A stretch of 64,000 nt of DNA from Nonlabens ulvanivorans (lineage in GTDB: Bacteria > Bacteroidota > Bacteroidia > Flavobacteriales > Flavobacteriaceae). Under the pieces are notes generated by a model. That model was not told where the DNA came from. It saw only the letters and a program-made list of their open reading frames with translations, and searched no databases. A program made the translations under genes and the position numbers. Of this stretch, positions 30,845-40,235 are shown one piece after another. The DNA is taken from NCBI RefSeq assembly GCF_000755285.1, contig NZ_BBMK01000005.1:115503-179502 (forward strand). The letters run 5' to 3'. Each line of letters opens with the position of its first letter. Position 1 is the stretch's first letter.

Positions 30845-33395
30845 TTTTTAATTACTAATTTCTTTACTGTCGATGATGTGTCGTTTGATATACGGATCAA
30901 GTAAATATTTGCTGCAAGTGAGGTTACATCAATTGCTTTGTGTGATAAATTTCCACTTAAAATTTTACCGCCAACCGCATTATAAATTTCATATTTAAAA
31001 GTGGTAGGCTGATCTACTTTTACATTAACCTCATTTGAGGTTGGATTAGGATAAAGTGATAATTCTATAGCGTTTTCTAAAACATCATTACTTAAAGTGG
31101 AATTTGTGATATTTAATTCCCACAATCCTCTACCAAATGTAGCGGCTACAAGCTTATCCTCGGTATAGTGAATCTCTATATCTCTAACATTTACATTAGG
31201 TAAACCTTGTCCTAACCTGCTCCAGCTAGCACCAGAATCTATAGTAAAATAAACACCTAGTTCTGTTGCTAAAAACACATACTCATTAGTCTGGTTTTGC
31301 TTTAACATAACTTCATAAGTAACTATGTTAGGTAGGTTACTAGATATATTACTCCATGTTGATCCTCCATTTGTAGTTTTAAATACTTTACTTGCTGCGT
31401 TATATCCACTGTAAGAAACATACATAATATCACTATTTGAAGCATCATAATCTACAGAACTTATGTCGCCTGTTGCTCCAGTTGGTGCTGTAATACTAGT
31501 CCAAGTAGTTCCTTGATTTGTAGAAAATTTAATGCTAGTGGCTGATGCCGCCATTATAGAGCTTCCATGTGTTGCTATAGTCACTACTCCTGCTAAACCT
31601 GAACTCGTAGGGTTAATAGTTAATCCTATTGAAGCATCAACTTTATAAACGTCATCACTACCTGCATATAGAATATTAGGGTTAGTCTTATTTATCTCTA
31701 ACGGAAAATAAAATGTTGCTGTAGGAACCGTTACAGAATTCCCATTTCCATAAAGCTGACCTTCAAATCCTGTATTAGTTTGTGTGATGACACCATTCTG
31801 GTCTGCTGCATATCTAATATCAGCGTTGTTATAATTAATAGCCGATTGTATTCCATCACCTAGCGCGACTGAAAACCATTGTCCATTTCTTTTACTATAG
31901 CCATCGTTATCTTGATTTGCCATTAAATAGGAATCATCATTTGCAGATGGATTAATGGCTACCGAATAAGATTGAGTCACTATAACATCAGTAGATAAAT
32001 AAGTTGTTGTAGGTGTTAAATCTGTTGCAGACGCATATGTGATGTAATTCAATCCACCATCATTTGTACTCCAGAATTCAAGAGGTGAATCTAATGATCC
32101 CATTCTATGGTGATCTGAGTGCACATAAGTTCCTGGATCTGAAGATCCGAACCAATCTCCATTTAATGTATTAGACCACGTGACACCATTATCTGCAGAC
32201 GATGCACCGATAACGGCACCAGATAACATCATACTATTAGAAATCACTAAGGCCTGATTATACCCTTCTTGAGAGCTGTATATTATAGGAATGTTACCAT
32301 AATTAGAAAAAGTAAAACTAGTTTTATCAAACTTTTTTATGGTTCCATCTATTTCTTGAATATAGAAATCACCATTATCATCTGTAGTAACAGCTTTTTT
32401 GTTGTAGTTGTTAACGGTTTCATATGAATCCCAATTGGTATCATTGGTGTAATCATCAGTGTAATATACTTCAAATGCACCTGTAAACATTATCTCAGAT
32501 CCATTAACCGCAACTTTACCTACAGCTGCGTCTGGAAAAGTTGTGTCATAAGCATTAGTCCATGTTACACCACCATCTAATGTCTTTTTAATATATTGTT
32601 TCTCTGCAACAAAAACAGTATTTGCATCTATAACAACTAAATCACCCATGATCATTTCTTGATCGGCAGTATATGTTAATCCAGTTGATGTAAAAGTTTC
32701 CCCCCCACCATCAACAGATTTAAGAACACCTATAGATTTAGATTGATCTGCATCATAATCTCCAGTTGATACATAAATAGGTCTCGTTAGATAGTTTGCA
32801 GTAGTTGTTCCTGGAACAGTTTTTATATCTGTCACACCTATTCCTGCTGCAAAGTCTAGTTTAGGAGTCCATGTAGATCCGCCATCGACAGATTTCCAGA
32901 TACCACCATCTGGCGCACCTACTAAAAGTACATCAAGGTTTCTATTTGTAGGATGCTTGATGCGCAACAGGACATTAAGACGACCCATTTGAGGATAATT
33001 GACATATCCATTATTGTTTAAATCTGCTTGAGCTGGTCCTATATTAGTCCAGTTTTCTAAAGAAGTTGTGCTAAGTTTTTGAATATTATTGTTTCTCAAA
33101 CTACCATCAGCAAGTAAAATGCCTGCGTTGAAGAACCCTAAGTTTGCATTAGGAAAAGTACCGTCCACATTTACTCTAGGTTGCCAATAATATGCCCAAC
33201 GCTCAAATTGTTTTTTGGATCTTTTATTTTCTCTTATTGAAAGATCATAGCAGAAAACTCTTTTCGAGCCGTTGTTACTATAGAATGATAATTTGCTTCA
33301 GACTCCTTAGCTAATCGCTTATAGTTTTGGGAAACTTGAGCATAACCTGTAAATGCAATAGCACCTATTAAGATGCAGAGTAATTTGTGTTTCAT
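30841..33395 (-). CDS. Large secreted T9SS protein with sortilin/BNR-like repeats, frameshifted
   Basis: Exported protein of about 850 residues. A signal peptide (MKHKLLCILIGAIAFTGYAQ) precedes a repeat region in which SVDGGSTWTPKL, TLDGGVTWTNAY, TTNGGSTWSNISSNLP and TIDSGASWSRLG recur. These are BNR/Asp-box motifs of six-plus-bladed propellers as in sortilin or sialidase-like proteins. A C-terminal type IX sorting domain (LSLYPNPTSNEVNV through KKLVIKK) sends it to the outer surface. Catalytic residues of sialidase were not found. One base is missing near 33255; joining gives SAYDLSIRENKRSKKQFERWAYYW quoted in part as SAYDLSIREN. A G7 tract lies at 32700. Confidence 0.8.
32700..32706 (-). 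repeat. G7 tract, T9SS exoprotein gene
   Basis: GGT GGG GGG GAA, Gly-Gly-Gly-Glu in an Asp-box repeat. Confidence 0.95.
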
Positions 33396-33513
33396 AATGT
33401 ATGATTTAATAAACCTACTTTAAAAATTAATTTAGGTTCCAAACATAGATTATGCTTCAACTACATCAATTTTAAATCATCCCTCAAATCACACTCAAAA
33501 CATCAATTTATTG

Positions 33514-34962
33514 TTAATCAACATCTTGCAACAATGCTTTTAAATCCATCTTACTATTCTCAATTACTTTTTTATTGATTCTGTACTTGTACGATTCTAT
33601 ACTTTTTTCACTTTTACTTAATATTTCAGCTATTTTCTTAGGAGATAAGTTAAGCTTTAAAAAGAAGCAAATATTGATTTCTTTATCATTCAAATAAGGT
33701 GCTTTTTTCTTTAAATCTCTTACGATAGCACTTTGAACCATATTCACATGCTTATGAGGATTTTCAGAACTTGAATCTAAATGGATATTAATATCATTAA
33801 TTAAACTATTAAACTGGCCAGAATTATTAAGAGCCTTTTGCGCTACAAGCTCTTTTTTTAAAACTTCTAGTTTCTTATTAGATAATTGATAACTACCCCC
33901 CCATAAATTATTGTAATTCTCTTTGTAAAAATCATTTTTTTCTTCTAAATCAGTTCTGGTCTTTCTATAATACCATAAAGCGATTGCTGATAATAGTAGA
34001 GCTACAATGAATAAAATGATATAGATATTTTGCTTAGATATTTTATTATTAAAATTCTGTTCTCTTGATTCTATTTCATCAAGCAAACCCAAATTCAATT
34101 CACTATTTTCTTGTTGCTTACTTTCTAGAACATATGTTATTGAATCTGCATAAAGATCTACTTGTTCTTGATTTTCAAAATTTTGATATGTGGCTTTATA
34201 ACATTTATAGATAGAAACCCTATCCATTAATGTTATGTTCTCAAGAGGTATAGAATCCAGTAATACTAAACTTTTTTCAAATTCATTATTCCATTGGGCT
34301 ATTCGCGATCTGATGGTATATACTGACATCACATCAGTAGGACAATCAGGATAGGTAACGTTGCCTTTATAATTATCAGTTATTATTTTATTTGCTTTGC
34401 CATACTCTTCATATACCAAATAATACTCTGCAATAAAAGTTAAGGTGTGCAATTGAGTGCAATAATCATCTTTAAAATCTTTGCTTAAGAAATATTCCTC
34501 ATAAATAGATAAGTAATTAGAATTCCCACTTTCTAACTCGGCCGCTAACAAGCTCTCCATAGAATGATCCATATAAGATGTATCATTAAATTCTCTAGCA
34601 ATATCATAAGAATCTTGAAAAGAATCTTTCCCCAATTCTAACTTTCCTTGAAGCATGTATAATATGCCTAGGTTATGAGCTATTTTATATTGGAATTTAT
34701 AGTCCGTTGCATACTTTTGAACACGTTTAAGCTCATAGATACCCAAAGGATAGTTTTCTGTATCTAACGCATTCATCCCTCTATAATAATAGAGTTCGGG
34801 ATAAGTATCAACATCACCACAATTCTTAATTACATTTTCAAGCTTATCGATATCGAGCTTTCCATTATCATAATCTAACTTCACTTCTTGAAAAAGGCTA
34901 TCACAATCTTGTGCTATGGTATTAAAGCTACAGAATAAGAGAAGTAATAAAATTATTTTCAT
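33514..34962 (-). CDS. TPR-containing membrane regulator with C-terminal LuxR-like HTH
   Basis: A 482-residue protein. Signal peptide (MKIILLLLLFCSFNTIA), then a periplasmic array of TPR-like helices (YPELYYYRGMNAL, IAHNLGILYMLQGK and others). A membrane helix follows (NIYIILFIVALLLSAIALWYY), then a coiled-coil and a C-terminal HTH: LNDKEINICFFLKLNLSPKKI and SEKSIESYKYRINKKV, the LuxR/GerE recognition pattern. Such proteins in Bacteroidota sense periplasmic or metabolic signals and bind DNA inside. The T9SS gene lies downstream in the same orientation, so regulation of it is possible but not shown. A G7 tract at 33896 encodes Trp-Gly-Gly. Confidence 0.78.
   Translation of the reverse strand: MKIILLLLLFCSFNTIAQDCDSLFQEVKLDYDNGKLDIDKLENVIKNCGDVDTYPELYYYRGMNALDTENYPLGIYELKRVQKYATDYKFQYKIAHNLGILYMLQGKLELGKDSFQDSYDIAREFNDTSYMDHSMESLLAAELESGNSNYLSIYEEYFLSKDFKDDYCTQLHTLTFIAEYYLVYEEYGKANKIITDNYKGNVTYPDCPTDVMSVYTIRSRIAQWNNEFEKSLVLLDSIPLENITLMDRVSIYKCYKATYQNFENQEQVDLYADSITYVLESKQQENSELNLGLLDEIESREQNFNNKISKQNIYIILFIVALLLSAIALWYYRKTRTDLEEKNDFYKENYNNLWGGSYQLSNKKLEVLKKELVAQKALNNSGQFNSLINDINIHLDSSSENPHKHVNMVQSAIVRDLKKKAPYLNDKEINICFFLKLNLSPKKIAEILSKSEKSIESYKYRINKKVIENSKMDLKALLQDVD
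33896..33902 (-). repeat. G7 tract, TPR-HTH regulator gene
   Basis: TGG GGG GGT, Trp-Gly-Gly. Confidence 0.95.
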
Positions 34963-35048
34963 AGATACTCTGGTTTTAAATAAGCATTAATATTATTATA
35001 ATAGTTTAATAAATTGCTGTAAAAGTACATCAATGCGGTTAAGAATTC

Positions 35049-35064
35049 CGCTTTCGCGAAAGCG
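35049..35064. repeat. Palindrome copy 6, intergenic
   Basis: CGCTTTCGCGAAAGCG, perfect, between the divergent TPR-HTH and UvrD genes. Confidence 0.9.
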
Positions 35065-35193
35065 AAATAACAACACCAAAATTGATAAGTTAAGAGTCCT
35101 TTAAGTTTCCGAAAATCGTTTATAAAAAATATGAATATTGAACAAAAAAACGCCCTTCAACTCGTATCTTGTCTACCCTAGAAAAAGAAAAAA

Positions 35194-37521
35194 GTGCAAG
35201 ATTATATATCTCAATTAAATGACGCGCAACGCGAGCCAGTGTTGCAAAAAGATGGTGCCATGATCGTTATAGCAGGTGCTGGATCTGGTAAGACTCGAGT
35301 ACTGACTTTACGTATTGCTTACTTAATGCAACAAGGTGTAGATGCTTTTAATATTCTATCGTTGACATTTACTAACAAAGCAGCGCGCGAAATGAAAAAA
35401 CGTATCGCAGACATCGTTGGTCAAAGTGAAGCAAAGAATTTGTGGATGGGTACCTTTCACTCCGTTTTTGCACGTTTATTGCGTATGGAAGCAGACAAAT
35501 TGGGCTATCCATCAAATTTTACCATTTACGATTCACAAGACTCGCAAAGATTAGTGAGTGCTATCATAAAGGAAATGGGACTGGATAAAGATGTTTACAA
35601 ATACAAGCAAATTGCTTCTCGCATCTCATCCATGAAAAATAACCTGATTACTGTAAGAGCCTATTTTAATGATGCCGACTTACAAGAGGCAGATGCGATG
35701 GCGCGCAGACCACGTTTTGGAGATATTTATAAAGAATATGTGGAGCGTTGCTTTAAAGCAGGTGCTATGGATTTTGATGATTTGCTATTAAAAACAAATG
35801 AACTGCTTAATCGCTTTCCAGAGGTTCTGGCAAAATATCAAAATCGTTTTCAATACATTCTCGTTGATGAGTATCAGGATACAAACCATTCACAATACCT
35901 CATCGTAAAAGCATTATCTGATAAATTTCAAAATATATGTGTGGTAGGTGATGATGCTCAATCGATTTATGCTTTCCGTGGTGCAAATATTAATAATATT
36001 TTAAATTTCCAACGCGATTATGAAGGTGTTAAGGCATACCGACTAGAACAAAATTATCGATCTACAAAAAATATTGTAGAAGCGGCAAACTCTATCATAG
36101 ATAAAAATAAAACGAAACTGGATAAAGTCGTATGGACAGCAAATAATGATGGCCCTAAAATCATTGTGCATCGATTGATGAGCGATGCAGAAGAAGGTCG
36201 ATATGTAGCTGGTTCTATATTTGAGAACAAAATGCAAAAGCAACTGGGTAATGATCAGTTTGCTATTCTTTATAGGACTAATGCGCAATCTAGAGCGATG
36301 GAAGATGCCTTGCGTAAGAGAGATATCCCTTATAGAATTTATGGAGGATTGAGTTTTTACCAACGTAAAGAGGTTAAGGATGTATTAGCCTATTTAAGAG
36401 TTATCGTTAATCCTAAAGATGAAGAATCTTTAAAACGTATTATTAATTATCCAGCGCGTGGTATAGGTGCGACTACTATGGATAAATTGATTGTTGCAGC
36501 AAAGCACTATGACCGCAGTATTTTTGAAGTTATAGAACATATAGATCGCATTGATATAGGTATTGCTAGCAGTACAAAAACAAAACTTAAAAACTTTGTC
36601 ATGATGATTAAGAGCTTTCAGGCTCTTGAAGAAACACAATCTGTTTTTGAACTTACTGAATATGTGATAAAGAAAAGTGCTTTAATCAATGAGCTTAAAA
36701 AGGATGGTAGTCAAGAAGGTATCTCTAAAGTTGAAAACATTGAAGAGTTATTAAATGGAATGCGAGACTTTGTTGAAGGTCAGAAAGAAGTTGATGAAGC
36801 AAGAGGTTCTCTTGCAGAGTTTCTAGAAGATGTAGCGCTGGCAACAGATTTAGATAATGAAAAAGACACTGATGATCGTGTTTCCTTAATGACCATTCAC
36901 CTTGCTAAAGGTCTAGAGTTTCCATATGTATATATCGTGGGAATGGAAGAAGATCTTTTCCCTAGTGGAATGAGCATGAATACTCGAGAAGAACTCGAGG
37001 AAGAACGACGCCTTTTTTATGTGGCACTCACTAGAGCAGAACATCAAGCATATCTTACTTACACCTTAAGTCGATACCGATGGGGAAAACTAGTCGATGC
37101 AGAACCTAGTCGTTTCATTACTGAAATCGATGACCAATACCTTGAGCATACAACTCCTATGGACGATTACAGGTATAAAAGTGCTTTAACAGACCACTTA
37201 TGGGATGAACCTGATAAGTCTAAATTAAGGCAGCGTAAACCTGTATCTGGAAAACCACCTAGTGTCAGTAGACCTAGTGAAGATCAGATTAGAAAACTGC
37301 GCAAGATAAGACCTAGTACTTCTAGCAATACTAGTGCACCATCTGGTTTTGAAGGTAGCTTAGAGCCAGGAATGATTGTCTCACATGGACGCTTCGGCCG
37401 TGGAACTGTCGTAAATATAGAAGGTGCTGGTGGTGAGAAAAAAGCAGAAATTAATTTTCAAGTTGGTGGCATTAAAAAACTACTATTACGATTTGCCAAA
37501 TTGGACGTTATTGACGAATAA
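35194..37521 (+). CDS. UvrD/PcrA-type DNA helicase
   Basis: A superfamily 1A 3'-5' helicase of 775 residues from a GTG start. LNDAQREPV (Q motif), VIAGAGSGKTRVLT (Walker A), SLTFTNKAAREMKKR, LVDEYQDTNHSQY (Walker B), VVGDDAQSIYAFRGA, YRLEQNYRST, DDRVSLMTIHLAKGLEF and LFYVALTRAEHQAYL are all present. The C-terminal domain has PGMIVSHGRFGRGTV, the RNA polymerase-binding Tudor-like tail typical of PcrA. Roles: nucleotide excision repair, removal of RecA, transcription-repair coupling. No frameshift is seen in its 2.3 kb. Confidence 0.93.
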   Translation: MQDYISQLNDAQREPVLQKDGAMIVIAGAGSGKTRVLTLRIAYLMQQGVDAFNILSLTFTNKAAREMKKRIADIVGQSEAKNLWMGTFHSVFARLLRMEADKLGYPSNFTIYDSQDSQRLVSAIIKEMGLDKDVYKYKQIASRISSMKNNLITVRAYFNDADLQEADAMARRPRFGDIYKEYVERCFKAGAMDFDDLLLKTNELLNRFPEVLAKYQNRFQYILVDEYQDTNHSQYLIVKALSDKFQNICVVGDDAQSIYAFRGANINNILNFQRDYEGVKAYRLEQNYRSTKNIVEAANSIIDKNKTKLDKVVWTANNDGPKIIVHRLMSDAEEGRYVAGSIFENKMQKQLGNDQFAILYRTNAQSRAMEDALRKRDIPYRIYGGLSFYQRKEVKDVLAYLRVIVNPKDEESLKRIINYPARGIGATTMDKLIVAAKHYDRSIFEVIEHIDRIDIGIASSTKTKLKNFVMMIKSFQALEETQSVFELTEYVIKKSALINELKKDGSQEGISKVENIEELLNGMRDFVEGQKEVDEARGSLAEFLEDVALATDLDNEKDTDDRVSLMTIHLAKGLEFPYVYIVGMEEDLFPSGMSMNTREELEEERRLFYVALTRAEHQAYLTYTLSRYRWGKLVDAEPSRFITEIDDQYLEHTTPMDDYRYKSALTDHLWDEPDKSKLRQRKPVSGKPPSVSRPSEDQIRKLRKIRPSTSSNTSAPSGFEGSLEPGMIVSHGRFGRGTVVNIEGAGGEKKAEINFQVGGIKKLLLRFAKLDVIDE

Positions 37522-37604
37522 CAGATCTATATAAATTAACACAAATAAGTGTTTTAAATAAGCTCTTACATATTAAACTTAACTACCAATTAAACCAACC
37601 TATA

Positions 37605-38201
37605 ATGAATAACCTAGACTACCCTATTAAATTTAGCTTTAAGGTAACCACGCTTTCAAATGATTTTACAGCGCGCAATGCCCAAGGACAGACCATAGCT
37701 TATGTAAAACAAAAAATGTTCAAGCTTAAAGAAGCTGTAAACGTTTATAGTGATGAAAGTAAAACAAGAGTTTTATTTACTATCGCTGCAAATAAATGGT
37801 TGGACTGGAGTGCCGCTTACAGCATGATTGATGCAAATAATAAAGAGATAGGTAAAATCGCTCGTAAAGGATGGCGCAGCATGTGGAAAGCTGAATATAA
37901 TATCATCGATCAAAACCAGCAACCACAGTATAACGTTAAGGAACAAAGTGCTTTTACTCGATTTCTAGATAATTTATTAGGTGAGATTCCTATACTAGGC
38001 TTTTTTACAGGATACCTTTTTAATCCTACCTATAACGTAACTAATACTAAAGGTGAAGTTGTTGTAAAGCTTAAAAAAATGCCTTCGTTTTTAGGTAAGG
38101 AATTTGAACTTACTAAACATGCAGATATAGATGAAGATGATAAAGAAAGAGTGATGTTGGGCCTTATGATGATGATTCTGTTAGAACGTCGTCGTGGATA
38201 A
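37605..38201 (+). CDS. LURP-one-like (Tubby C-terminal fold) protein
   Basis: A 198-residue protein of beta-rich type: the N-terminal half has FSFKVTTLSNDFTARNAQG, AYVKQKMFKLKEAVNVYSD and IGKIARKGWRSMWKAEYNI. This alternation of strands is typical of LURP-one-related/scramblase-like domains. A short hydrophobic segment (IPILGFFTGYLF) and a C-terminal helix (RVMLGLMMMILLERRRG) follow. The function of bacterial members is unknown; phospholipid binding is a family-level suggestion only. It is 83 bp downstream of uvrD. Confidence 0.6.
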   Translation: MNNLDYPIKFSFKVTTLSNDFTARNAQGQTIAYVKQKMFKLKEAVNVYSDESKTRVLFTIAANKWLDWSAAYSMIDANNKEIGKIARKGWRSMWKAEYNIIDQNQQPQYNVKEQSAFTRFLDNLLGEIPILGFFTGYLFNPTYNVTNTKGEVVVKLKKMPSFLGKEFELTKHADIDEDDKERVMLGLMMMILLERRRG

Positions 38202-38227
38202 GTGCATACTCAGTTGATTTTTTTTAA

Positions 38228-38262
38228 AACGCATCAATAGATAATTTAGCAATTGATGCGTT
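38228..38262 (+). terminator. Possible weak terminator
   Basis: An 11 bp inverted repeat (AACGCATCAAT / ATTGATGCGTT) 27 bp after the LURP-like stop. The following plus-strand bases (ACTTTT) are a poor U-run, so function is uncertain. Confidence 0.4.
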
Positions 38263-38296
38263 ACTTTTGAATTTGATTTTATCTTAATTATTATAA

Positions 38297-38824
38297 GTGT
38301 ACGAACATAATTTCCCTCATAAACGATTTAATATCACATTAGATTTTCTAGAAAAGCATATCTCTAAAGATCAATCTATTCTAGATCTAGGAATTGAAAA
38401 CCCTTTTTCTAAAATTATGAAAAATGCTGGCTATCAAGTTCAAAACACAAGTGGTACCGACCTAGACGACGATGTTAGTGAAATAGAAAATTTTAATGGC
38501 GATGTAGTTACCGCTTTTGAAATATTTGAACATCTAGTGAGTCCTTACACGTCGTTAAAAGTCATTCCAGGTACAAAAGTCGTTATAAGCGTGCCATTAA
38601 AACTATGGTTTACCAGTGCTTATCGTCATAAGACTGATATACGAGACCAACATTATCACGAGTTTGAACCATGGCAACTGGACTATGTGCTAGAAAAAGC
38701 AGGATGGAAAGTAATGGATAGTATAAAGTTTACTAATCCAGTAAAGAAACTAGGTATTAGACCGTTATTACGTTACTTCACAAATCGTTATTACTTAGTT
38801 TATTGTGAAAAAACATCATCTTAG
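38297..38824 (+). CDS. SAM-dependent methyltransferase-like protein, minimal
   Basis: A 175-residue protein with a class I methyltransferase outline, from a GTG start. SILDLGIENPFSKIMKNAG may be motif I, although the usual GxGxG is reduced to a single Gly. TGTDLDD-like (SGTDLDDDVSEIEN) and VVTAFEIFEHLVSPYTSL follow, then VISVPLKLW and YHEFEPWQLDYVLEKAGW. These are typical of small methyltransferases linked to sugar or lipid glycosylation. It is 5 bp upstream of the glycosyltransferase gene and probably cotranscribed. Confidence 0.68.
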   Translation: MYEHNFPHKRFNITLDFLEKHISKDQSILDLGIENPFSKIMKNAGYQVQNTSGTDLDDDVSEIENFNGDVVTAFEIFEHLVSPYTSLKVIPGTKVVISVPLKLWFTSAYRHKTDIRDQHYHEFEPWQLDYVLEKAGWKVMDSIKFTNPVKKLGIRPLLRYFTNRYYLVYCEKTSS

Positions 38825-38829
38825 TCCCT

Positions 38830-39684
38830 ATGAAAGTTGCTGTCATCATTCCTACTTATAATGAAGAACGTTTTATAGCCAAAACGCTAGACAGCTTATT
38901 ATCTCAGACTTTCAAAATTGCTAAAATTCTCATTGTCAACGATAATTCAACCGATGGCACGTTGCAAATAGCAAAATCTTATCAAAATAAGCACGAGGCT
39001 ATCAGTGTTATTACTCATCAATCGAGCGATCAAAATATTCCAGGTTCTAAAGTTATTAATGCCTTGAACGTAGGTCTTTCAAATATCAAAATAACAGATT
39101 TTGATATCATTTGTAAATATGATGCAGATCTTATTTTTCCAGTAAATTATATTGAATTAATGGTGTCACGCTTCCGCGAAAGCGATACCAACGGTATGGT
39201 AGCCGGTCATTGCTCTATAGAAAATAATGCTAGTTGGGAACTAGAAAAGGGAACTAATAAAGATCATATACGTGGTGCTTTAAAAGCATATCGCACTACC
39301 TGTTTTCAACAAATAGGTGGACTCAAATCGTCTATTGGATGGGATACCATTGATGAAATGCTAGCTAGATTCTACGGATGGAAAGTAGTGACGATTCCTA
39401 ATTTACTTGTAAAACATCTTAAGCCTACTGGTGCGTCATATAATGCTAAAGCCAAATACCTTCAAGGAGAAGCATTCTTTAAAATGCGCTACGGCTGGTG
39501 GCTTACTTTTATTACTGCTGCAAAAATGTCGTGGAATAAAAAGAATCTTCAATTAATACCTGATTATCTCAAAGGCTATAAACTTGCAAAAAGAAATAAC
39601 CTGGATCCACTGGTGACAGAAGATCAAGGTCGTTTTATAAGATCATACCGTTGGAACGGTATTAAATCTAAAATAGGTTTCTAG
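38830..39684 (+). CDS. Family 2 glycosyltransferase
   Basis: A 284-residue GT-A fold enzyme. The nucleotide-binding VAVIIPTYNEERFIAKTLD and VNDNSTDGT motifs are seen near the N-terminus. CKYDADLIFP follows (DxD-like metal site), then KAYRTTCFQQIGGLKSSIGWDTIDEM acceptor-region motifs. No membrane helix. Substrate unknown; with the adjoining methyltransferase it may modify a surface glycan or lipid. A variant copy of the palindrome is inside at 39168-39185, read as RFRES. Its stop overlaps that of the convergent barrel gene in CTAG. Confidence 0.85.
   Translation: MKVAVIIPTYNEERFIAKTLDSLLSQTFKIAKILIVNDNSTDGTLQIAKSYQNKHEAISVITHQSSDQNIPGSKVINALNVGLSNIKITDFDIICKYDADLIFPVNYIELMVSRFRESDTNGMVAGHCSIENNASWELEKGTNKDHIRGALKAYRTTCFQQIGGLKSSIGWDTIDEMLARFYGWKVVTIPNLLVKHLKPTGASYNAKAKYLQGEAFFKMRYGWWLTFITAAKMSWNKKNLQLIPDYLKGYKLAKRNNLDPLVTEDQGRFIRSYRWNGIKSKIGF
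39168..39185. repeat. Palindrome copy 7 (one mismatch), inside the glycosyltransferase gene
   Basis: ACGCTTCCGCGAAAGCGA; one T-to-C change in the left arm does not alter the encoded Arg-Phe-Arg-Glu-Ser. Confidence 0.85.
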
Positions 39685-40172
39685 AAGTTGAAAGACATTC
39701 CGAAACTAATGGTAAACTGATTATACAAATCCTCTGCAGGAGTTAGATCCTCTGTTTTATAAGATGCAAATGGCACTGCAGCCTCTGTGTATAGTCCAAA
39801 ACCATCAGTAAAGAAATAACGAGCACCTAAGTGACCACCAAAATTCTTTGTACTGAATCCTAATCCTGGATAGATATCTAAATTAGGATCTACATTAATT
39901 ACGTTACCTATGTTTGCATTAAAACGTAAACGTAGCATCGCTCTTTCATCAAAATCAACACTTACATCATCATCTATACCTAAGGCGTATGCAGCCGTTA
40001 GACCAAAAGAGATGTTCTCTCCTACTCCATAATCATAGGTCGCTTGTACACCAGTTGATCCAGATTGAAAATCAGCTCCTACTTGAAACTTTTGATCTCC
40101 TTTACCTGTATAAACTTGTGCTGTTGCCGCTGTTGTTGCTATAAGAGCAAGGATAAGTAATATTTTTTTCAT
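39681..40172 (-). CDS. Outer membrane beta-barrel protein
   Basis: A 163-residue small barrel. The signal peptide MKKILLILALIATTAATAQ precedes strands such as KFQVGADFQSGSTGVQATYDYG, ISFGLTAAYALG, MLRLRFNANIG and FGLYTEAAVPFASY (each quoted in part), ending in FTISFGMSFNF. The final aromatic residue is a typical assembly signal. Function not known. A -7 box (TATATTTG on the minus strand, plus-strand 40198-40205) lies 26 bp upstream. Confidence 0.78.
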   Translation of the reverse strand: MKKILLILALIATTAATAQVYTGKGDQKFQVGADFQSGSTGVQATYDYGVGENISFGLTAAYALGIDDDVSVDFDERAMLRLRFNANIGNVINVDPNLDIYPGLGFSTKNFGGHLGARYFFTDGFGLYTEAAVPFASYKTEDLTPAEDLYNQFTISFGMSFNF

Positions 40173-40235
40173 TTGTTATTGTTTAATTATCAAGGCACAA
40201 ATATAATTATTATGCTATTCTATTGTTCACCAAAG

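Noticed and set aside
36043..36363. 106-codon open frame opposite uvrD
   Set aside because: Lies antisense within conserved helicase motifs; no start context or family resemblance.
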